Positions 1 to 9,405 are shown, numbered from the stretch's first letter. The stretch is 64,000 nt of DNA from Bacteroides neonati (GCF_000499785.1 NZ_HG726020.1:833515-897514); one strand, 5' to 3'. The notes: generated by a model not told the origin, from the letters alone. A program made the numbers and translations.

Positions 1-443
1 TCTGTTTTCTGCACCTTCGATGAGCCTACTTTGATAAACTCTCCGCTTTCAAGCACACGCAACAGACGCGCTTGTGTGGGCAAAGGCAACTCTCCTACCT
101 CATCTAAAAAGATAGTTCCTTTATCGGCCTCTCCAAAGTAACCTTTACGTTCGCCTATGGCTCCGGTAAATGCACCCTTTTCATGACCGAATAGTTCCGA
201 GTCAATCGTTCCTTCCGGAATAGCTCCGCAGTTCACAGCAATGTACTGTCCATGCTTGCGGCGACTATATTGATGGATAATCTGGGGAAAACTCTCTTTT
301 CCAACTCCACTCTCTCCGGTTATTAGCACAGACAAGTCGGTAGGTGCCACCTGAATAGCTACATCAATGGCACGAGATAAGGTTTCGGTATTACCGATAA
401 TACCGAACCTTAGTTTTACTTGTTGAATTTCCGCTTTTGTCAT
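1..443 (-). CDS. Sigma-54-interacting AAA+ transcriptional activator, 3' end outside window
   Basis: This is the N-terminal 147 codons of a bacterial enhancer-binding protein that remodels sigma-54 RNA polymerase by ATP hydrolysis. My translation from the ATG at 443 shows Walker A GESGVGKE near residue 45, the sigma-54 contact loop GAFTGA near residue 95, and Walker B GTIFLDEVGELP near residue 115. The AAA+ domain begins about ten residues after the start, so there is no room for a receiver, GAF or PAS input domain; control must come from elsewhere or from synthesis level. The reading frame runs off the left edge, so the helix-turn-helix end is not visible. It lies 76 bp downstream of pdxA in the same direction but has its own -7 box at 463..470. 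Family assignment is firm; target genes are unknown. Confidence 0.9.
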   Translation of the reverse strand, partial: MTKAEIQQVKLRFGIIGNTETLSRAIDVAIQVAPTDLSVLITGESGVGKESFPQIIHQYSRRKHGQYIAVNCGAIPEGTIDSELFGHEKGAFTGAIGERKGYFGEADKGTIFLDEVGELPLPTQARLLRVLESGEFIKVGSSKVQKT

Positions 444-462
444 GATCGTACTAAATCTATGA

Positions 463-470
463 CAAAATTA
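463..470 (-). promoter_or_regulatory. Bacteroides -7 promoter box for the sigma-54 activator gene
   Basis: On the minus strand the site reads TAATTTTG, matching the Bacteroides -7 consensus TAnnTTTG, 20 bp before the ATG at 443. I saw no clear -33 TTTG. The transcript would have a leader of only about a dozen bases. Confidence 0.45.
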
Positions 471-519
471 CAAAAAGCTTTCAATAGCACAAGCTAAATG
501 AGAAGAATTTTCCCAGACA

Positions 520-1614
520 TTATGCGTCCTCAACCGTATCTAGCTTAAGTTTATCGCTATCGTCACGCTTTTCGTAGTACTGTTTTCTCAACGGGTTGGC
601 ATGAGCCGCCTTTTCGAAAAGACGATTACGATAAACATCGATTGCCACATAAACAGCCTGACGGAAAGAGTCCTCACAGGCTGCTCCTGTTCCCGCAATA
701 TCATAGGCTGTTCCATGAGCCGGAGAGGTACGTATAACCGGAAGACCGGCTGTATAATTCACACCTTCATCCATTGCCAATGCTTTAAAAGGTGCCAAGC
801 CCTGATCATGATACATAGCCAACACACCATCAAAGTGCATATAGTTGCCTGCTCCCATGAAACCATCGGCGGGATACGGTCCGTAGCACAATACTCCCTG
901 TGCCGTCATCTCTTCGATAGCCGGTACAATGATTGTCTGTTCCTCTTTACCCAACAGTCCTTCGTCTCCCGCATGAGGATTCAATGCCAGTACAGCAATA
1001 CGAGGAGCACCAATTCCAAAATCAAACTTCAACGAACGGTTGAAAATCGCCAATTTTTCTTTGATAAGTTCCTTGGTTATGGAAGAAGCAATTTCGCTTA
1101 CAGGAATATGCCCGGTTACCAAAGCCACTCTAAAATCATCTTTCATCAGAATCATGAGCGATTTGGAACCATTGCCCAGTTTTTCTTCAATATATTCCGT
1201 ATGACCCGGAAATGAAAATCCTTCGGACTGGATGGTGTGTTTATTGATCGGTGCCGTAACAATCACGTCGATCAGCCCCGCTTTGTACTCTTCAATGGCT
1301 CTTTCCAAAGCACCTAGAGCAGCTTTTCCTGCCTCCGGATCGGCTTTGGCAAACTCCACTTTCACCTCATCGTCGGTACAATTAACCACACTCAGCTTAT
1401 CGTCACCTGCCTCCGAGGCAGAGTTCACAATACTAAAGTTAGTGGGTAAATCGAGTGATTTACGGTGATAAGCTGCCACCTTTGGCGAACCATAGATAAT
1501 GGGGGTGCACAGTTCGAACATCACAGGATCCGAAAAGGTTTTCAATATAACCTCATACCCAACCCCATTGATATCTCCCTGAGTGATACCAATCCTTATT
1601 TTGCTATTTTCCAT
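520..1614 (-). CDS. pdxA: 4-hydroxythreonine-4-phosphate dehydrogenase PdxA
   Basis: Cytoplasmic enzyme of the DXP-dependent pyridoxal phosphate pathway; it oxidises 4-phosphohydroxy-L-threonine with NAD to the intermediate that PdxJ condenses with deoxyxylulose phosphate. The 364-residue product shows the PdxA signatures GHTE at H138, GHIPV with H170, LNPHAGDEG with H214 and YHDQGLAPFK with H269; the last three histidines correspond to the divalent metal ligands of the E. coli enzyme. Length is slightly above the usual 330, with a charged C-terminal tail. The ATG at 1614 follows the upstream DUF4837 stop by 9 bp, which argues for one operon. All expected active-site motifs are present. Confidence 0.95.
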   Translation of the reverse strand: MENSKIRIGITQGDINGVGYEVILKTFSDPVMFELCTPIIYGSPKVAAYHRKSLDLPTNFSIVNSASEAGDDKLSVVNCTDDEVKVEFAKADPEAGKAALGALERAIEEYKAGLIDVIVTAPINKHTIQSEGFSFPGHTEYIEEKLGNGSKSLMILMKDDFRVALVTGHIPVSEIASSITKELIKEKLAIFNRSLKFDFGIGAPRIAVLALNPHAGDEGLLGKEEQTIIVPAIEEMTAQGVLCYGPYPADGFMGAGNYMHFDGVLAMYHDQGLAPFKALAMDEGVNYTAGLPVIRTSPAHGTAYDIAGTGAACEDSFRQAVYVAIDVYRNRLFEKAAHANPLRKQYYEKRDDSDKLKLDTVEDA

Positions 1615-1623
1615 ATTGGTTAT

Positions 1624-2664
1624 TTATTTTTTATCTGCTTCCTTGGTTACGCCAAGCGGAATCTCTGTTTGCGCCTTCTCATTGGGCAATTTCAATGTGT
1701 ACAGCGATGCCTCCATCATGCGTATCAAGTTGCGTTTCATTTTATCGGGCGAATATACAAAAACTTCGGCAGTAATGATACGATTGTTCGCTTTATCCAA
1801 GCGTGTATGCGAAACAAACGGACCTCCCATGAAATCATTCTTCATACGCCATAGTCCGCGAGCCTCGAGTGTATAATCACCTTGCACATTAATCGGACGC
1901 ACATCCGTACGCAACGAGTCGGTCATCATATACATACCTTCTTTTGAACCGGGAATATTGGCTTTCATTACCGAATCGCGTTTATGCACAAAGTATTCTT
2001 TCGTAAATGTATCTTTATCGGTATAAGGATATGAGTAGATCACCATATTCTGGTCGGCAGTAGCCGTATTGGTACCTGCCCAGAAGAAATTTTCGCCTTC
2101 TTTAGCATTCGTCAATTCGGCTGGTACCCATATATCCGAATCAAATATACTATTGACTTTCGTAGACACATAATCATTGTGCTTCTTTTCCAATTGGCTG
2201 ATTTGACGATTCATTTCGGCACGGGTAAAGAAATCGATGATGGTCTGCTTATTATCGGTTACAAATTTCTCAAATTCGGCATCGTTGGGTGCTTGAATGG
2301 TAAGAATAAGTTGTGGAGCAGCATACACATCTCTGGCATACTTAAAGGTAGCTTTGGTATAGATATCCTGCACATCGACAATGATAATATTACGAATCAA
2401 TTTAAGCGTAGTGTCATAGTTGCGCGGATCGGTATACATGATACGAAAAGAGCGTTCTGACTGAGGCAGTCCGGGTACATCGGTATCCAGTACATCAAAT
2501 AAGGCTCTTCCGGCAGGAGCTTCCCATAACTGGGGGTTAACAACCACAAGAATTTCATACGCACGACCACTGGAAGTGGGAGTAAATACACCTTTCTTCC
2601 CACCACAAGAAGAAACCATCATTGCTACAAGAGCCATACTAAGGTATAACAAGTACTTTTTCAT
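1624..2664 (-). CDS. DUF4837 family lipoprotein
   Basis: A 346-residue Bacteroidetes protein of unknown function. The first 20 residues form a lipoprotein signal peptide ending in VSSCGG, so the mature protein is probably lipid-anchored in the envelope. The body has no motif I can link to a reaction; it contains a charged central helical stretch around residues 145-165. DUF4837 genes are commonly seen next to pdxA and rlmN in Bacteroides, and here the stop codon is 9 bp before pdxA. Its ATG at 2662..2664 follows a good -7 box at 2687..2694. Family assignment is from memory of conserved sequence and gene order; function is not known. Confidence 0.8.
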   Translation of the reverse strand: MKKYLLYLSMALVAMMVSSCGGKKGVFTPTSSGRAYEILVVVNPQLWEAPAGRALFDVLDTDVPGLPQSERSFRIMYTDPRNYDTTLKLIRNIIIVDVQDIYTKATFKYARDVYAAPQLILTIQAPNDAEFEKFVTDNKQTIIDFFTRAEMNRQISQLEKKHNDYVSTKVNSIFDSDIWVPAELTNAKEGENFFWAGTNTATADQNMVIYSYPYTDKDTFTKEYFVHKRDSVMKANIPGSKEGMYMMTDSLRTDVRPINVQGDYTLEARGLWRMKNDFMGGPFVSHTRLDKANNRIITAEVFVYSPDKMKRNLIRMMEASLYTLKLPNEKAQTEIPLGVTKEADKK

Positions 2665-2686
2665 ACTGATCGTTTTTAAGTTTTTA

Positions 2687-2694
2687 CAAAACTA
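2687..2694 (-). promoter_or_regulatory. -7 promoter box for the DUF4837-pdxA unit
   Basis: The minus strand reads TAGTTTTG, matching TAnnTTTG, 22 bp before the DUF4837 start and 43 bp after the rlmN stop codon. It suggests that DUF4837-pdxA can be transcribed apart from rlmN. Confidence 0.5.
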
Positions 2695-2737
2695 CGAATA
2701 CTTCGTATATATTTAGTTGCAGACAGATTAATTTATG

Positions 2738-3772
2738 TTAATCTTTTTCTCCGTCTTCTTTCTTTGCCGTCGACAGCATTCCGCAAGCAGCAAAAATATC
2801 TTCGCCACGCGAAGCACGAATCGTCGAGAACAACCCATGCGAAGTCAAATAATCACGGAAGGTTGTCATCGTCTCCATATCGGCTCCCTCTAGTTGAACT
2901 CCGGGAATGGCATGAAAACGAATTAAGTTCATGCGACAATCTAATCCACGCAATAACTTGACTAGCTCCTTGGCATAAATCAATGAATCGTTGACTCCTT
3001 TGAAAACAATATATTCAAATGAAAGTCGGCGCTGTTTACTAAAATCATAGTTTTTTAACAACTCTACCATATCTGCAGCAGAGAAGCCTCTTTCGGCCGG
3101 CATCAAATCGGCCCGTTGAGAGGATATCGGAGAATGCAGGCTAATGGCTAAGTGACAATCGCTCTCTTCCAGAAAACGCTCCAATCCTTTGCGCAGTCCG
3201 GATGTAGACAGGGTGATACGCTTCGGACTCCAGCCATAGCCATAAGAAGAGGTAAGTACTTCTAGTGTTTTCAGAACTTCTTCGGTATTATCGAGTGGTT
3301 CGCCCATCCCCATAAATACCACATTGGTCAACGTATCCCGTTCGGGCAAAGAGCTGATCTGATTCAATATCTGATTGGCTGTGAGGTTGGCCGTAAATCC
3401 TTGTTTGCCCGTCATACAGAATTTGCAGTTCATCTTACAACCTACCTGAGAAGAGACACAAAGTGTTGCCCTGTCGTCATCAGGTATGTAAACAGCTTCT
3501 ACAAACTGATTCTCGCCCGTGCGATAGAGGTACTTTACCGTACCGTCAACCGAGCGCATGGCTTCAACCGGTCCGGCTCCTCCCACTTCATACTCCTCTT
3601 TCAACAATTCGCGGTGCTTTAACGACAAATTAGTCATTTCATCAATGGAAGCAACTTTCTTTTCGTATAACCATGACGCGATTTGTTTGGCGGCAAAAGT
3701 AGGCATACCTATGTTTTTTACTACTTTTTGCAGCTCTGCAAGAGTCATTCCTAAGAGAGGATATTTGGTCAT
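2738..3772 (-). CDS. rlmN: Dual-specificity rRNA/tRNA adenine-C2 methyltransferase RlmN
   Basis: Radical SAM enzyme that methylates C2 of A2503 in 23S rRNA and A37 in some tRNAs. The product shows the radical-SAM cluster motif CKMNCKFC (cysteines near residues 112, 116 and 119), the GMGEPL motif typical of the family, and a C-terminal ACGML cysteine that serves in the methyl-transfer mechanism. Length, about 344 residues, is normal. The reading frame extends to a TTG at 3787, but ATG codons exist at 3778 and 3772; I chose 3772 (MTKYPLLGMT), and 3778 is equally possible. A -7 box lies at 3801..3808. Expected to act on nascent 50S subunits. Confidence 0.95.
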   Translation of the reverse strand: MTKYPLLGMTLAELQKVVKNIGMPTFAAKQIASWLYEKKVASIDEMTNLSLKHRELLKEEYEVGGAGPVEAMRSVDGTVKYLYRTGENQFVEAVYIPDDDRATLCVSSQVGCKMNCKFCMTGKQGFTANLTANQILNQISSLPERDTLTNVVFMGMGEPLDNTEEVLKTLEVLTSSYGYGWSPKRITLSTSGLRKGLERFLEESDCHLAISLHSPISSQRADLMPAERGFSAADMVELLKNYDFSKQRRLSFEYIVFKGVNDSLIYAKELVKLLRGLDCRMNLIRFHAIPGVQLEGADMETMTTFRDYLTSHGLFSTIRASRGEDIFAACGMLSTAKKEDGEKD

Positions 3773-3800
3773 TATCATGAGTTTCAATATTTATCTTATG

Positions 3801-3808
3801 CAAATGTA
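3801..3808 (-). promoter_or_regulatory. -7 promoter box for rlmN
   Basis: The minus strand reads TACATTTG, matching TAnnTTTG, about 28 bp before the chosen rlmN ATG. It sits between the isomerase terminator at 3856..3890 and rlmN, so rlmN starts a new transcription unit. Confidence 0.55.
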
Positions 3809-3855
3809 GCGAAATTAAGTTGATTTAAGAACAGACAATAAGCAAAACTTAACAC

Positions 3856-3890
3856 AAAAAGGCTGTTTCCGCTATGGAAACAGCCTTTTT
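3856..3890. terminator. Bidirectional intrinsic terminator after the isomerase gene
   Basis: A perfect 15-bp stem (AAAAAGGCTGTTTCC and its complement) with a 5-nt GCTAT loop, with A and T runs at its two ends. It lies 27 bp beyond the isomerase stop codon on minus and separates that operon from rlmN. Confidence 0.9.
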
Positions 3891-3916
3891 AATATAAGGT
3901 ATTCGGATTCCGGTTC

Positions 3917-6055
3917 TTAGAAGAACAGGTAACGAGTATCTTTCACTTCTGCTTTCAAATACAAATCGTTCATCAAGCGACTGGCAAAACGAGCGTGCAT
4001 AGCTTGCAACGTTGTTTCTTCTGCTTTTGCATCAAACGTTTCGTTCAACTTATCTTTTGCATACATCTGCAACACAAATACACCGGCATTACCCTTGATT
4101 GGGGCACTTAGCTTGTTCATTTCGGCAACCGATGCATAAGCACCTACCAATGGTTCGCTGCTACGCAAAGCAGCTACATAAGCAGGAGCAGCAAAAGTAA
4201 CGTGCTTCAATGAGTCGCTTACTGCACTTGCCATCGATTTGTATTGATCGATTGTTGTTGCATTGGCAGCTTTCATGTCTGCCATGATCTTTTCGGCCTT
4301 TTTGTCTCTGATGATCTCAGCTTTCAACTGATCTTGCACCAAAGCCAAGGGGCGATAACCTTCTTCAACGATACCAGCCAAACCTACTACAACCATTCTA
4401 TCGCTTTCGCCACATTCGTACAATCCCGAAACATCGTTTTTCTTGGCACCAAATGCCCATCTCAATGCTTCTTTGGTACCTTTGATACCACCGATAGTAT
4501 GTTCGTAGTTATTCAAGTCGTTTCTTTCAAGCAGTTTATAACCTGCTTCTTCGGCATTGGCTACCATTTTATCCAATGTAGGGTTGGCAGCGATAAACTG
4601 GCTGAATTCGTTGTAAGCCTTGCTATAAGTATCCTTGCTGAATTCAACAGGACGTTTGATTACAGCCACTTTATATTTATCTTTCGTTCCTTTTTTGTTG
4701 GTTACCTGAAGAATAACATTGGCTTGTCCTAAAGAAACGCTCGACAATTCGTTTACACCCATGTTGGTAAGAGCCGCAATAAACTTCACGTTATCGCCTT
4801 CCAATTGAGCATTTTCATAGTTGGCAGAAGAGATCCAGTTCGGAGTTCCTGCCTGACCGTACTTCTTAGCCAGTTCGGCAAAGTCAGCTCCACCCTTGAT
4901 AGCAGTCAGGATACTATCTGTCAACGCTTTGGTTTTATCCAGATCAGCAGCAGCTACTTGAATCTGACGGAACTCAATAGAGTCGGCAGCAGCAGTCTTG
5001 GCCAATACTTTAAACGAGTTGATAGAGTTGTCTGTAGCGTTATAGTAAGGACCATAAACTTCTCCGAGAGCAGCAGAGTCCATACGGGCAACAACATCAG
5101 CCGGGAAAGCCGTTTTGCTATAATACAGATCAACATAAGGATATTCTGAACCGGTAGTACGAATAAACGAAGTATAGTCGGCAGGTGTACCAGCCAATTG
5201 CTCTGTATATTCGGTCACTTCTTTTTGAATTTCTGCTTTATCCTCTGGACTTGCAGTTACCTGAACATCGATGTATTTGATGTTACGAGTTTCTACATAT
5301 TGCTTGAATTGCTCTTTTTTCTTGTTATAAAGGTCTTTCAATTCAGACTCTTTCACTGTAATCGTAGAGTCAACAATTGAAGAGTAAGGAACAGCTGCCA
5401 TCAACAGATCCATCTGATTTACTCTTGCCTCAAAAGCATCTTTCGCCTCGATTGGGTTAGAGAACAGCGCTTTTGATACCAAAGCCTGATATTTCTCTGC
5501 CAAACGGCTTTGAATCAAACTTTTTTGAATAAAAGACCAGAATTTGTGCATAGACTCATAGTATTCTGCATACTGGGCCGGCATTGTCTTCTTGTCCATC
5601 TTCGAGTATTCCACCAAAAACTTCTTCAACATATCTTTATCAAAAGCACCCGTCTGTGGGTTGCGGAACGGAGTTTGTTGCAAAAGCGGATTCACACCTG
5701 CATCAATAATCGCTTGGATTTCGGCTTTCGAAACAGTGATACCCAATTTCTTTGCTTCCTTCTCAAGTAGTTTGTTGTTCACATAGGTGCGCCATACTTC
5801 GTCTTTCACCTGATTGGTTTGATCGTCGTTCAACGAATTCATTCCATTGGAGAATTTGATTACTTCCGTATACTCTTCCACCAATGCCTGATAATCTTGA
5901 GCCGAAAGCTCATCTCCGTCTACTTCACCGACTTTTTGTGATTGATGAGGTTGGAGTACTTTCCAAGCATCACCAGCGATGAAGGCAAACAACGCCAAGC
6001 CAATAACGATCACCAATAAAGGTCCCTTCGTTCTAATCTTCTGTAATGTTGCCAT
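3917..6055 (-). CDS. Inner-membrane-anchored peptidyl-prolyl isomerase, SurA/PpiD type
   Basis: A 712-residue periplasmic folding chaperone. A short cytoplasmic start is followed by one membrane helix at about residues 13-31 (PLLVIVIGLALFAFIAGDAW), then a SurA-N-like helical chaperone region to roughly residue 230, and a parvulin-type rotamase domain around 365-470 that begins with EFRQIQVAAADLDK. The long C-terminal part resembles the second half of PpiD-type proteins. Such proteins assist outer-membrane protein maturation. It is the last gene of the coaX-to-isomerase cluster, with a 120-bp gap from the CNNM gene, and a strong terminator follows. Paralogues differ in whether the parvulin domain is active; I cannot judge activity here. 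Confidence 0.85.
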   Translation of the reverse strand: MATLQKIRTKGPLLVIVIGLALFAFIAGDAWKVLQPHQSQKVGEVDGDELSAQDYQALVEEYTEVIKFSNGMNSLNDDQTNQVKDEVWRTYVNNKLLEKEAKKLGITVSKAEIQAIIDAGVNPLLQQTPFRNPQTGAFDKDMLKKFLVEYSKMDKKTMPAQYAEYYESMHKFWSFIQKSLIQSRLAEKYQALVSKALFSNPIEAKDAFEARVNQMDLLMAAVPYSSIVDSTITVKESELKDLYNKKKEQFKQYVETRNIKYIDVQVTASPEDKAEIQKEVTEYTEQLAGTPADYTSFIRTTGSEYPYVDLYYSKTAFPADVVARMDSAALGEVYGPYYNATDNSINSFKVLAKTAAADSIEFRQIQVAAADLDKTKALTDSILTAIKGGADFAELAKKYGQAGTPNWISSANYENAQLEGDNVKFIAALTNMGVNELSSVSLGQANVILQVTNKKGTKDKYKVAVIKRPVEFSKDTYSKAYNEFSQFIAANPTLDKMVANAEEAGYKLLERNDLNNYEHTIGGIKGTKEALRWAFGAKKNDVSGLYECGESDRMVVVGLAGIVEEGYRPLALVQDQLKAEIIRDKKAEKIMADMKAANATTIDQYKSMASAVSDSLKHVTFAAPAYVAALRSSEPLVGAYASVAEMNKLSAPIKGNAGVFVLQMYAKDKLNETFDAKAEETTLQAMHARFASRLMNDLYLKAEVKDTRYLFF

Positions 6056-6175
6056 TTTAATTAATACAATTTATTTGTTTATTATTATTTTCGTTCAAGT
6101 TGTTTTAGCGCACGAAGATACAAAAAATGCTAATATGCATCTATTTATTAGCGAAAAAAATACGTGTATATATTA

Positions 6176-7432
6176 TTATTCGATCACTTTGAGCCGAACA
6201 AGCTCTATTTTGGTGGCTGTGACCTTAATAATCTTAAACTGATAGTTACCCACAGTAATCAATTCGTGCAATTTAGGGAAGCTTTGATATTGGTGCAAAA
6301 TCAGTCCGCCTACTGTCAGATAATCGTCGGATTCGGGAAGTTCCAGACCAAATGTTTCGTTTACCTTTTCAATTTCCAAACGCCCGGACAGTACGTATTC
6401 GCCCGGAGCTATCTCTTTACAAATATAAGACGTATTGTCGTGTTCGTCCTCAATATCTCCAAAAATTTCTTCAACCAGATCTTCCAACGAAACAATACCT
6501 GCCGTTCCTCCAAACTCATCAACGACTACGGCAATCGTTTTTTTCTGCTGCATAAATAACTTCATCAGCTTATGGGCAGCCATTGTTTCGGGAACAATCG
6601 GTACCTCCTTGACACTATCTCGCCAATCCTTGAGGTTGCGAAACATCTCGGAAGAGTGAATATAGCCTATAATATTATCGATATTCCCCTCGTATACAAT
6701 CATTTTCGAGATGCCCGACTCGACAAAACGGCTTTTGAGCTCTTCGACCGAAGCAGTTAGGTCTACTGCAACAACCTCGGTGCGAGGTACAATACAGTCA
6801 CGAATTTTAATTGTCGAAAAGTCTAAGGCATTCTGAAAAATTTTCACTTCCGCATCAAGTTCCTCTTTGCTGTCTGCATTGTCGATACTCGACTGCACAA
6901 AGTAATCCAAATCAATCTTTGTAAAGGCCTTTGCCGAATCATCTTTGGTCACTTTCAAACCAAACAAACGAAGAAATAAATAAGAAATGCCGGAAGAAAA
7001 TTTAGAAATGGGATACAAAACAACATAACAGAAAAACAGAGGGATGGCACAGACCTTAAGCACCAGGTTGGGGTTAATTTTAAAAAGCGTTTTAGGCAGA
7101 AACTCTCCGGTAACAAGGATGAGAAGAGTAGAAATCAAGGTTTGCAGCAAAACCATTACAAAATGGTTTGTAATAAATCCGGCCAGTAGATTGTCGCCAA
7201 TAATTTGAGCCATCAGGATACCATAAATAACCAAGGCAATATTATTTCCAACGAGCATCGTAGAAATAAAATTATTCGGATTCTTAAAGAACAGAGTAAG
7301 AACGCGTGATGAGACACCTCTTTTCCGATCCAGTTCAAAGCGAAGCTTATCTACTGAAACGAAAGCAATCTCCATTCCCGAGAAAAAGGCCGAGAAGGCC
7401 ATAGTCATTAAAAGGTAAACAATAATGCTCAT
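6176..7432 (-). CDS. CNNM/CorC (hemolysin-type, GldE-like) membrane protein
   Basis: 418 residues. The N-terminal DUF21/CNNM transmembrane domain (about residues 1-185, several hydrophobic helices) is followed by a tandem CBS pair (about 200-325, with IVPRTEVVAVDL and DEFGGTAGIVSLEDLVEEIFGDI) and a C-terminal CorC_HlyC domain. Proteins of this build are linked to magnesium/cobalt efflux; in Bacteroidetes the related GldE is linked to gliding, which this organism is unlikely to show. The name hemolysin is historic. The start is 2 bp after the lptC stop codon, so the two are almost certainly translated from one mRNA. Substrate cannot be read from sequence. Confidence 0.88.
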   Translation of the reverse strand: MSIIVYLLMTMAFSAFFSGMEIAFVSVDKLRFELDRKRGVSSRVLTLFFKNPNNFISTMLVGNNIALVIYGILMAQIIGDNLLAGFITNHFVMVLLQTLISTLLILVTGEFLPKTLFKINPNLVLKVCAIPLFFCYVVLYPISKFSSGISYLFLRLFGLKVTKDDSAKAFTKIDLDYFVQSSIDNADSKEELDAEVKIFQNALDFSTIKIRDCIVPRTEVVAVDLTASVEELKSRFVESGISKMIVYEGNIDNIIGYIHSSEMFRNLKDWRDSVKEVPIVPETMAAHKLMKLFMQQKKTIAVVVDEFGGTAGIVSLEDLVEEIFGDIEDEHDNTSYICKEIAPGEYVLSGRLEIEKVNETFGLELPESDDYLTVGGLILHQYQSFPKLHELITVGNYQFKIIKVTATKIELVRLKVIE

Positions 7433-7434
7433 AG

Positions 7435-8052
7435 TTATTTCACAGAATCAGTTTTCGTACTATCGGCCTGCTCGTCTACATAAAAAATTCCTTCCATATT
7501 ATGAATAACGTAGTTGGTCATCTGCTGGTTCGAATCAAACCCATGTCCGGTAATGATTCGATCGGGTTGTTCAATGCGGATAAACTTATCGGAATATACC
7601 TTTTGAGTGGCCTGATTCCAGTAGAGCAGTTCAGTATTAAACCGTTCACCTTTCAAGTTTTTAATATCGACATGACCTATTAGTTTCCACAGTTTTTCCC
7701 GATCGTAATAATAAGCCGTATCGGCCTTTATACTGGCATCGACGTTCAGCAAAGAGTCGAATTGTTCCAGATAAATTCCTTTTTCAAAGGCCCAATACGA
7801 AGGTATCTTCTTATCGTACATCAGCCACTCATCGGTATTGACACGATAACGGGTAACACCCGAATCGGATATCAAGGTTGTTACCTTATAGGTAGCCATA
7901 ACGGGCAATGAATCGCGATTATTAATAGCCGCCCCCATCACCTTCTTCCTTCCTCCGCAAGAAGAAAATAAAAGAAGCATAACAACTACCCCAAAGATAG
8001 TTGTTATGCTTAAGCTTTTACGTGATAAGTATTTACTTCGTTTTCGAAACAT
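7435..8052 (-). CDS. lptC: LPS export system protein LptC
   Basis: About 205 residues from the ATG at 8052 (MFRKRSKYLS); the longer frame to 8088 would overlap the upstream TPR gene, so the later ATG, 5 bp after that gene's stop, is preferred. One membrane segment or lipobox-like stretch near residues 20-35 (VVMLLLFSSCGG) is followed by a beta-jellyroll LptC domain with repeated short strands such as KLWKLIGHVDIKNLKGE. LptC bridges the LptBFG transporter and LptA and passes lipopolysaccharide across the periplasm. Placement in an envelope gene cluster fits. The cysteine suggests a lipoprotein variant, unlike the single-helix anchor in E. coli. Confidence 0.88.
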   Translation of the reverse strand: MFRKRSKYLSRKSLSITTIFGVVVMLLLFSSCGGRKKVMGAAINNRDSLPVMATYKVTTLISDSGVTRYRVNTDEWLMYDKKIPSYWAFEKGIYLEQFDSLLNVDASIKADTAYYYDREKLWKLIGHVDIKNLKGERFNTELLYWNQATQKVYSDKFIRIEQPDRIITGHGFDSNQQMTNYVIHNMEGIFYVDEQADSTKTDSVK

Positions 8053-8057
8053 ATATA

Positions 8058-9371
8058 TTATCTGATCGTTGTAGTCTCTCCGATCCATCCACCAATCGTA
8101 ATACGATCGCCGGATTTGTAACCAAGCATGAAGAGGTCTTGCGCTTGCGGCGTATAGCGTGAGTAAGTACCAATCAATTTATTTGCTTCATCGGCTACAC
8201 TTGGATCAACTGATTTTGCACGTTGCAATTTATCAATAACAGCGAAATATGTACATTTATTCAATGCATTCTCATCGCTCCAGTTAGGGCTTGTTGCGTA
8301 TAAGTTGGCAATCAAGATATAAGGTGCACCGTAGTTCTCCTTATAGTTAATCGCTTTCTGTGCATACGTTCTTGCTTGAGACAATTTCTTGGCAGAGGCA
8401 AGTACGGCAGCGGCAGCATACGCTTTTTCAGCCTTCTTTGCATTGTCTGTTTCAAGGTTGATCGACTCATCAAAGAACTTCACAGCACCATCAATATCAC
8501 CTTTCTTAAATGCTTGATAAGCACAACCTGCTGCAGCTTCTGTAGTCGGTTCTATTTTATAAGCATAATAAGCAGCTTGCAGATAAGCTTCGCTTTCGGT
8601 GCAGTTCATCATTTTCATGATGTCGATTACTTTTTTCAAATAAGCTAAATCTTTTTGGTTAGCCTCCACCTTAGGTGCATAGATACCTTGAAGTGAAGCA
8701 CAATCGGCAGCACCGCTATTGATAAACAGAGCAACCAAGTTCTCTTTCACACCGTGGTATGATTTTTTAGTGCTTTCTTTTGTTGTTGCAGCAATGGCCT
8801 CATCAGCCCATTGGCTTGCATTTAAATAATCCTGAATGAACTGCTCTTTGTGATTAGGATCATTAGCTAGTTTTTTAGCAGACTGATCCAAGAAGTAGAA
8901 CAGAACAGGAGCCAAGGTTTCGCCCTTATCGGCATCGACAGAGGTAGACAACCATCCGTAGGCTACATTGGTATCAGCTTTTGGAGCAAATTGAATATAA
9001 TCCATTGCCTTCAGTCCCAATGTTCTCTCGGCAGGACGTACCTTTACCGTCTTCTGAAGCTCGGGAGTGTATTTGATTAATTGGTCGTAAACTCCCATCA
9101 ACTCATTAAAATACTTTTCATACTCAGGCTTGCCCTTGTAAGTCTCCAAAAATGAGTGAAGAATATCAATACCATCCGAGTAGGTATAGTATCTAAGTGT
9201 GGGACATTTTTCCATTACGGCTTTCCAAGGTAAATAAGCATCCTTAAAATTACCAGCCTTTACCGCTTCATGAGATATACTACTATTTGAGTTGCAGTCA
9301 TCACTCTGAGCCGCTACTGTAGTTGAGCCAGCTGCAAGAAACAACATGGCTACAAGCGTTTTCATCTTCAT
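8058..9371 (-). CDS. Exported tetratricopeptide-repeat protein
   Basis: 437 residues from the ATG at 9371 (MKMKTLVAMLFLAAGSTTVA), which gives a normal signal peptide; the frame stays open to 9455 but that would cut into the barrel gene upstream. The mature protein is helical, with tetratricopeptide-type repeats most evident from about residue 250 to 400 (for example AAGCAYQAFKKGDIDGAVKFFDESINLE). TPR proteins build scaffolds for protein contacts; its envelope neighbours suggest a role in outer-membrane assembly or transport, but this is inference from context. No catalytic motif is seen. Confidence 0.82.
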   Translation of the reverse strand: MKMKTLVAMLFLAAGSTTVAAQSDDCNSNSSISHEAVKAGNFKDAYLPWKAVMEKCPTLRYYTYSDGIDILHSFLETYKGKPEYEKYFNELMGVYDQLIKYTPELQKTVKVRPAERTLGLKAMDYIQFAPKADTNVAYGWLSTSVDADKGETLAPVLFYFLDQSAKKLANDPNHKEQFIQDYLNASQWADEAIAATTKESTKKSYHGVKENLVALFINSGAADCASLQGIYAPKVEANQKDLAYLKKVIDIMKMMNCTESEAYLQAAYYAYKIEPTTEAAAGCAYQAFKKGDIDGAVKFFDESINLETDNAKKAEKAYAAAAVLASAKKLSQARTYAQKAINYKENYGAPYILIANLYATSPNWSDENALNKCTYFAVIDKLQRAKSVDPSVADEANKLIGTYSRYTPQAQDLFMLGYKSGDRITIGGWIGETTTIR

Positions 9372-9405
9372 TGTATCTATATTTTTTTTAGTTGTATAAT
9401 TTCCC

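Noticed and set aside
601..1215. A 204-codon plus-strand frame opposite pdxA.
   Set aside because: Cysteine- and arginine-rich shadow with no motif; pdxA on the other strand has all its active-site motifs.
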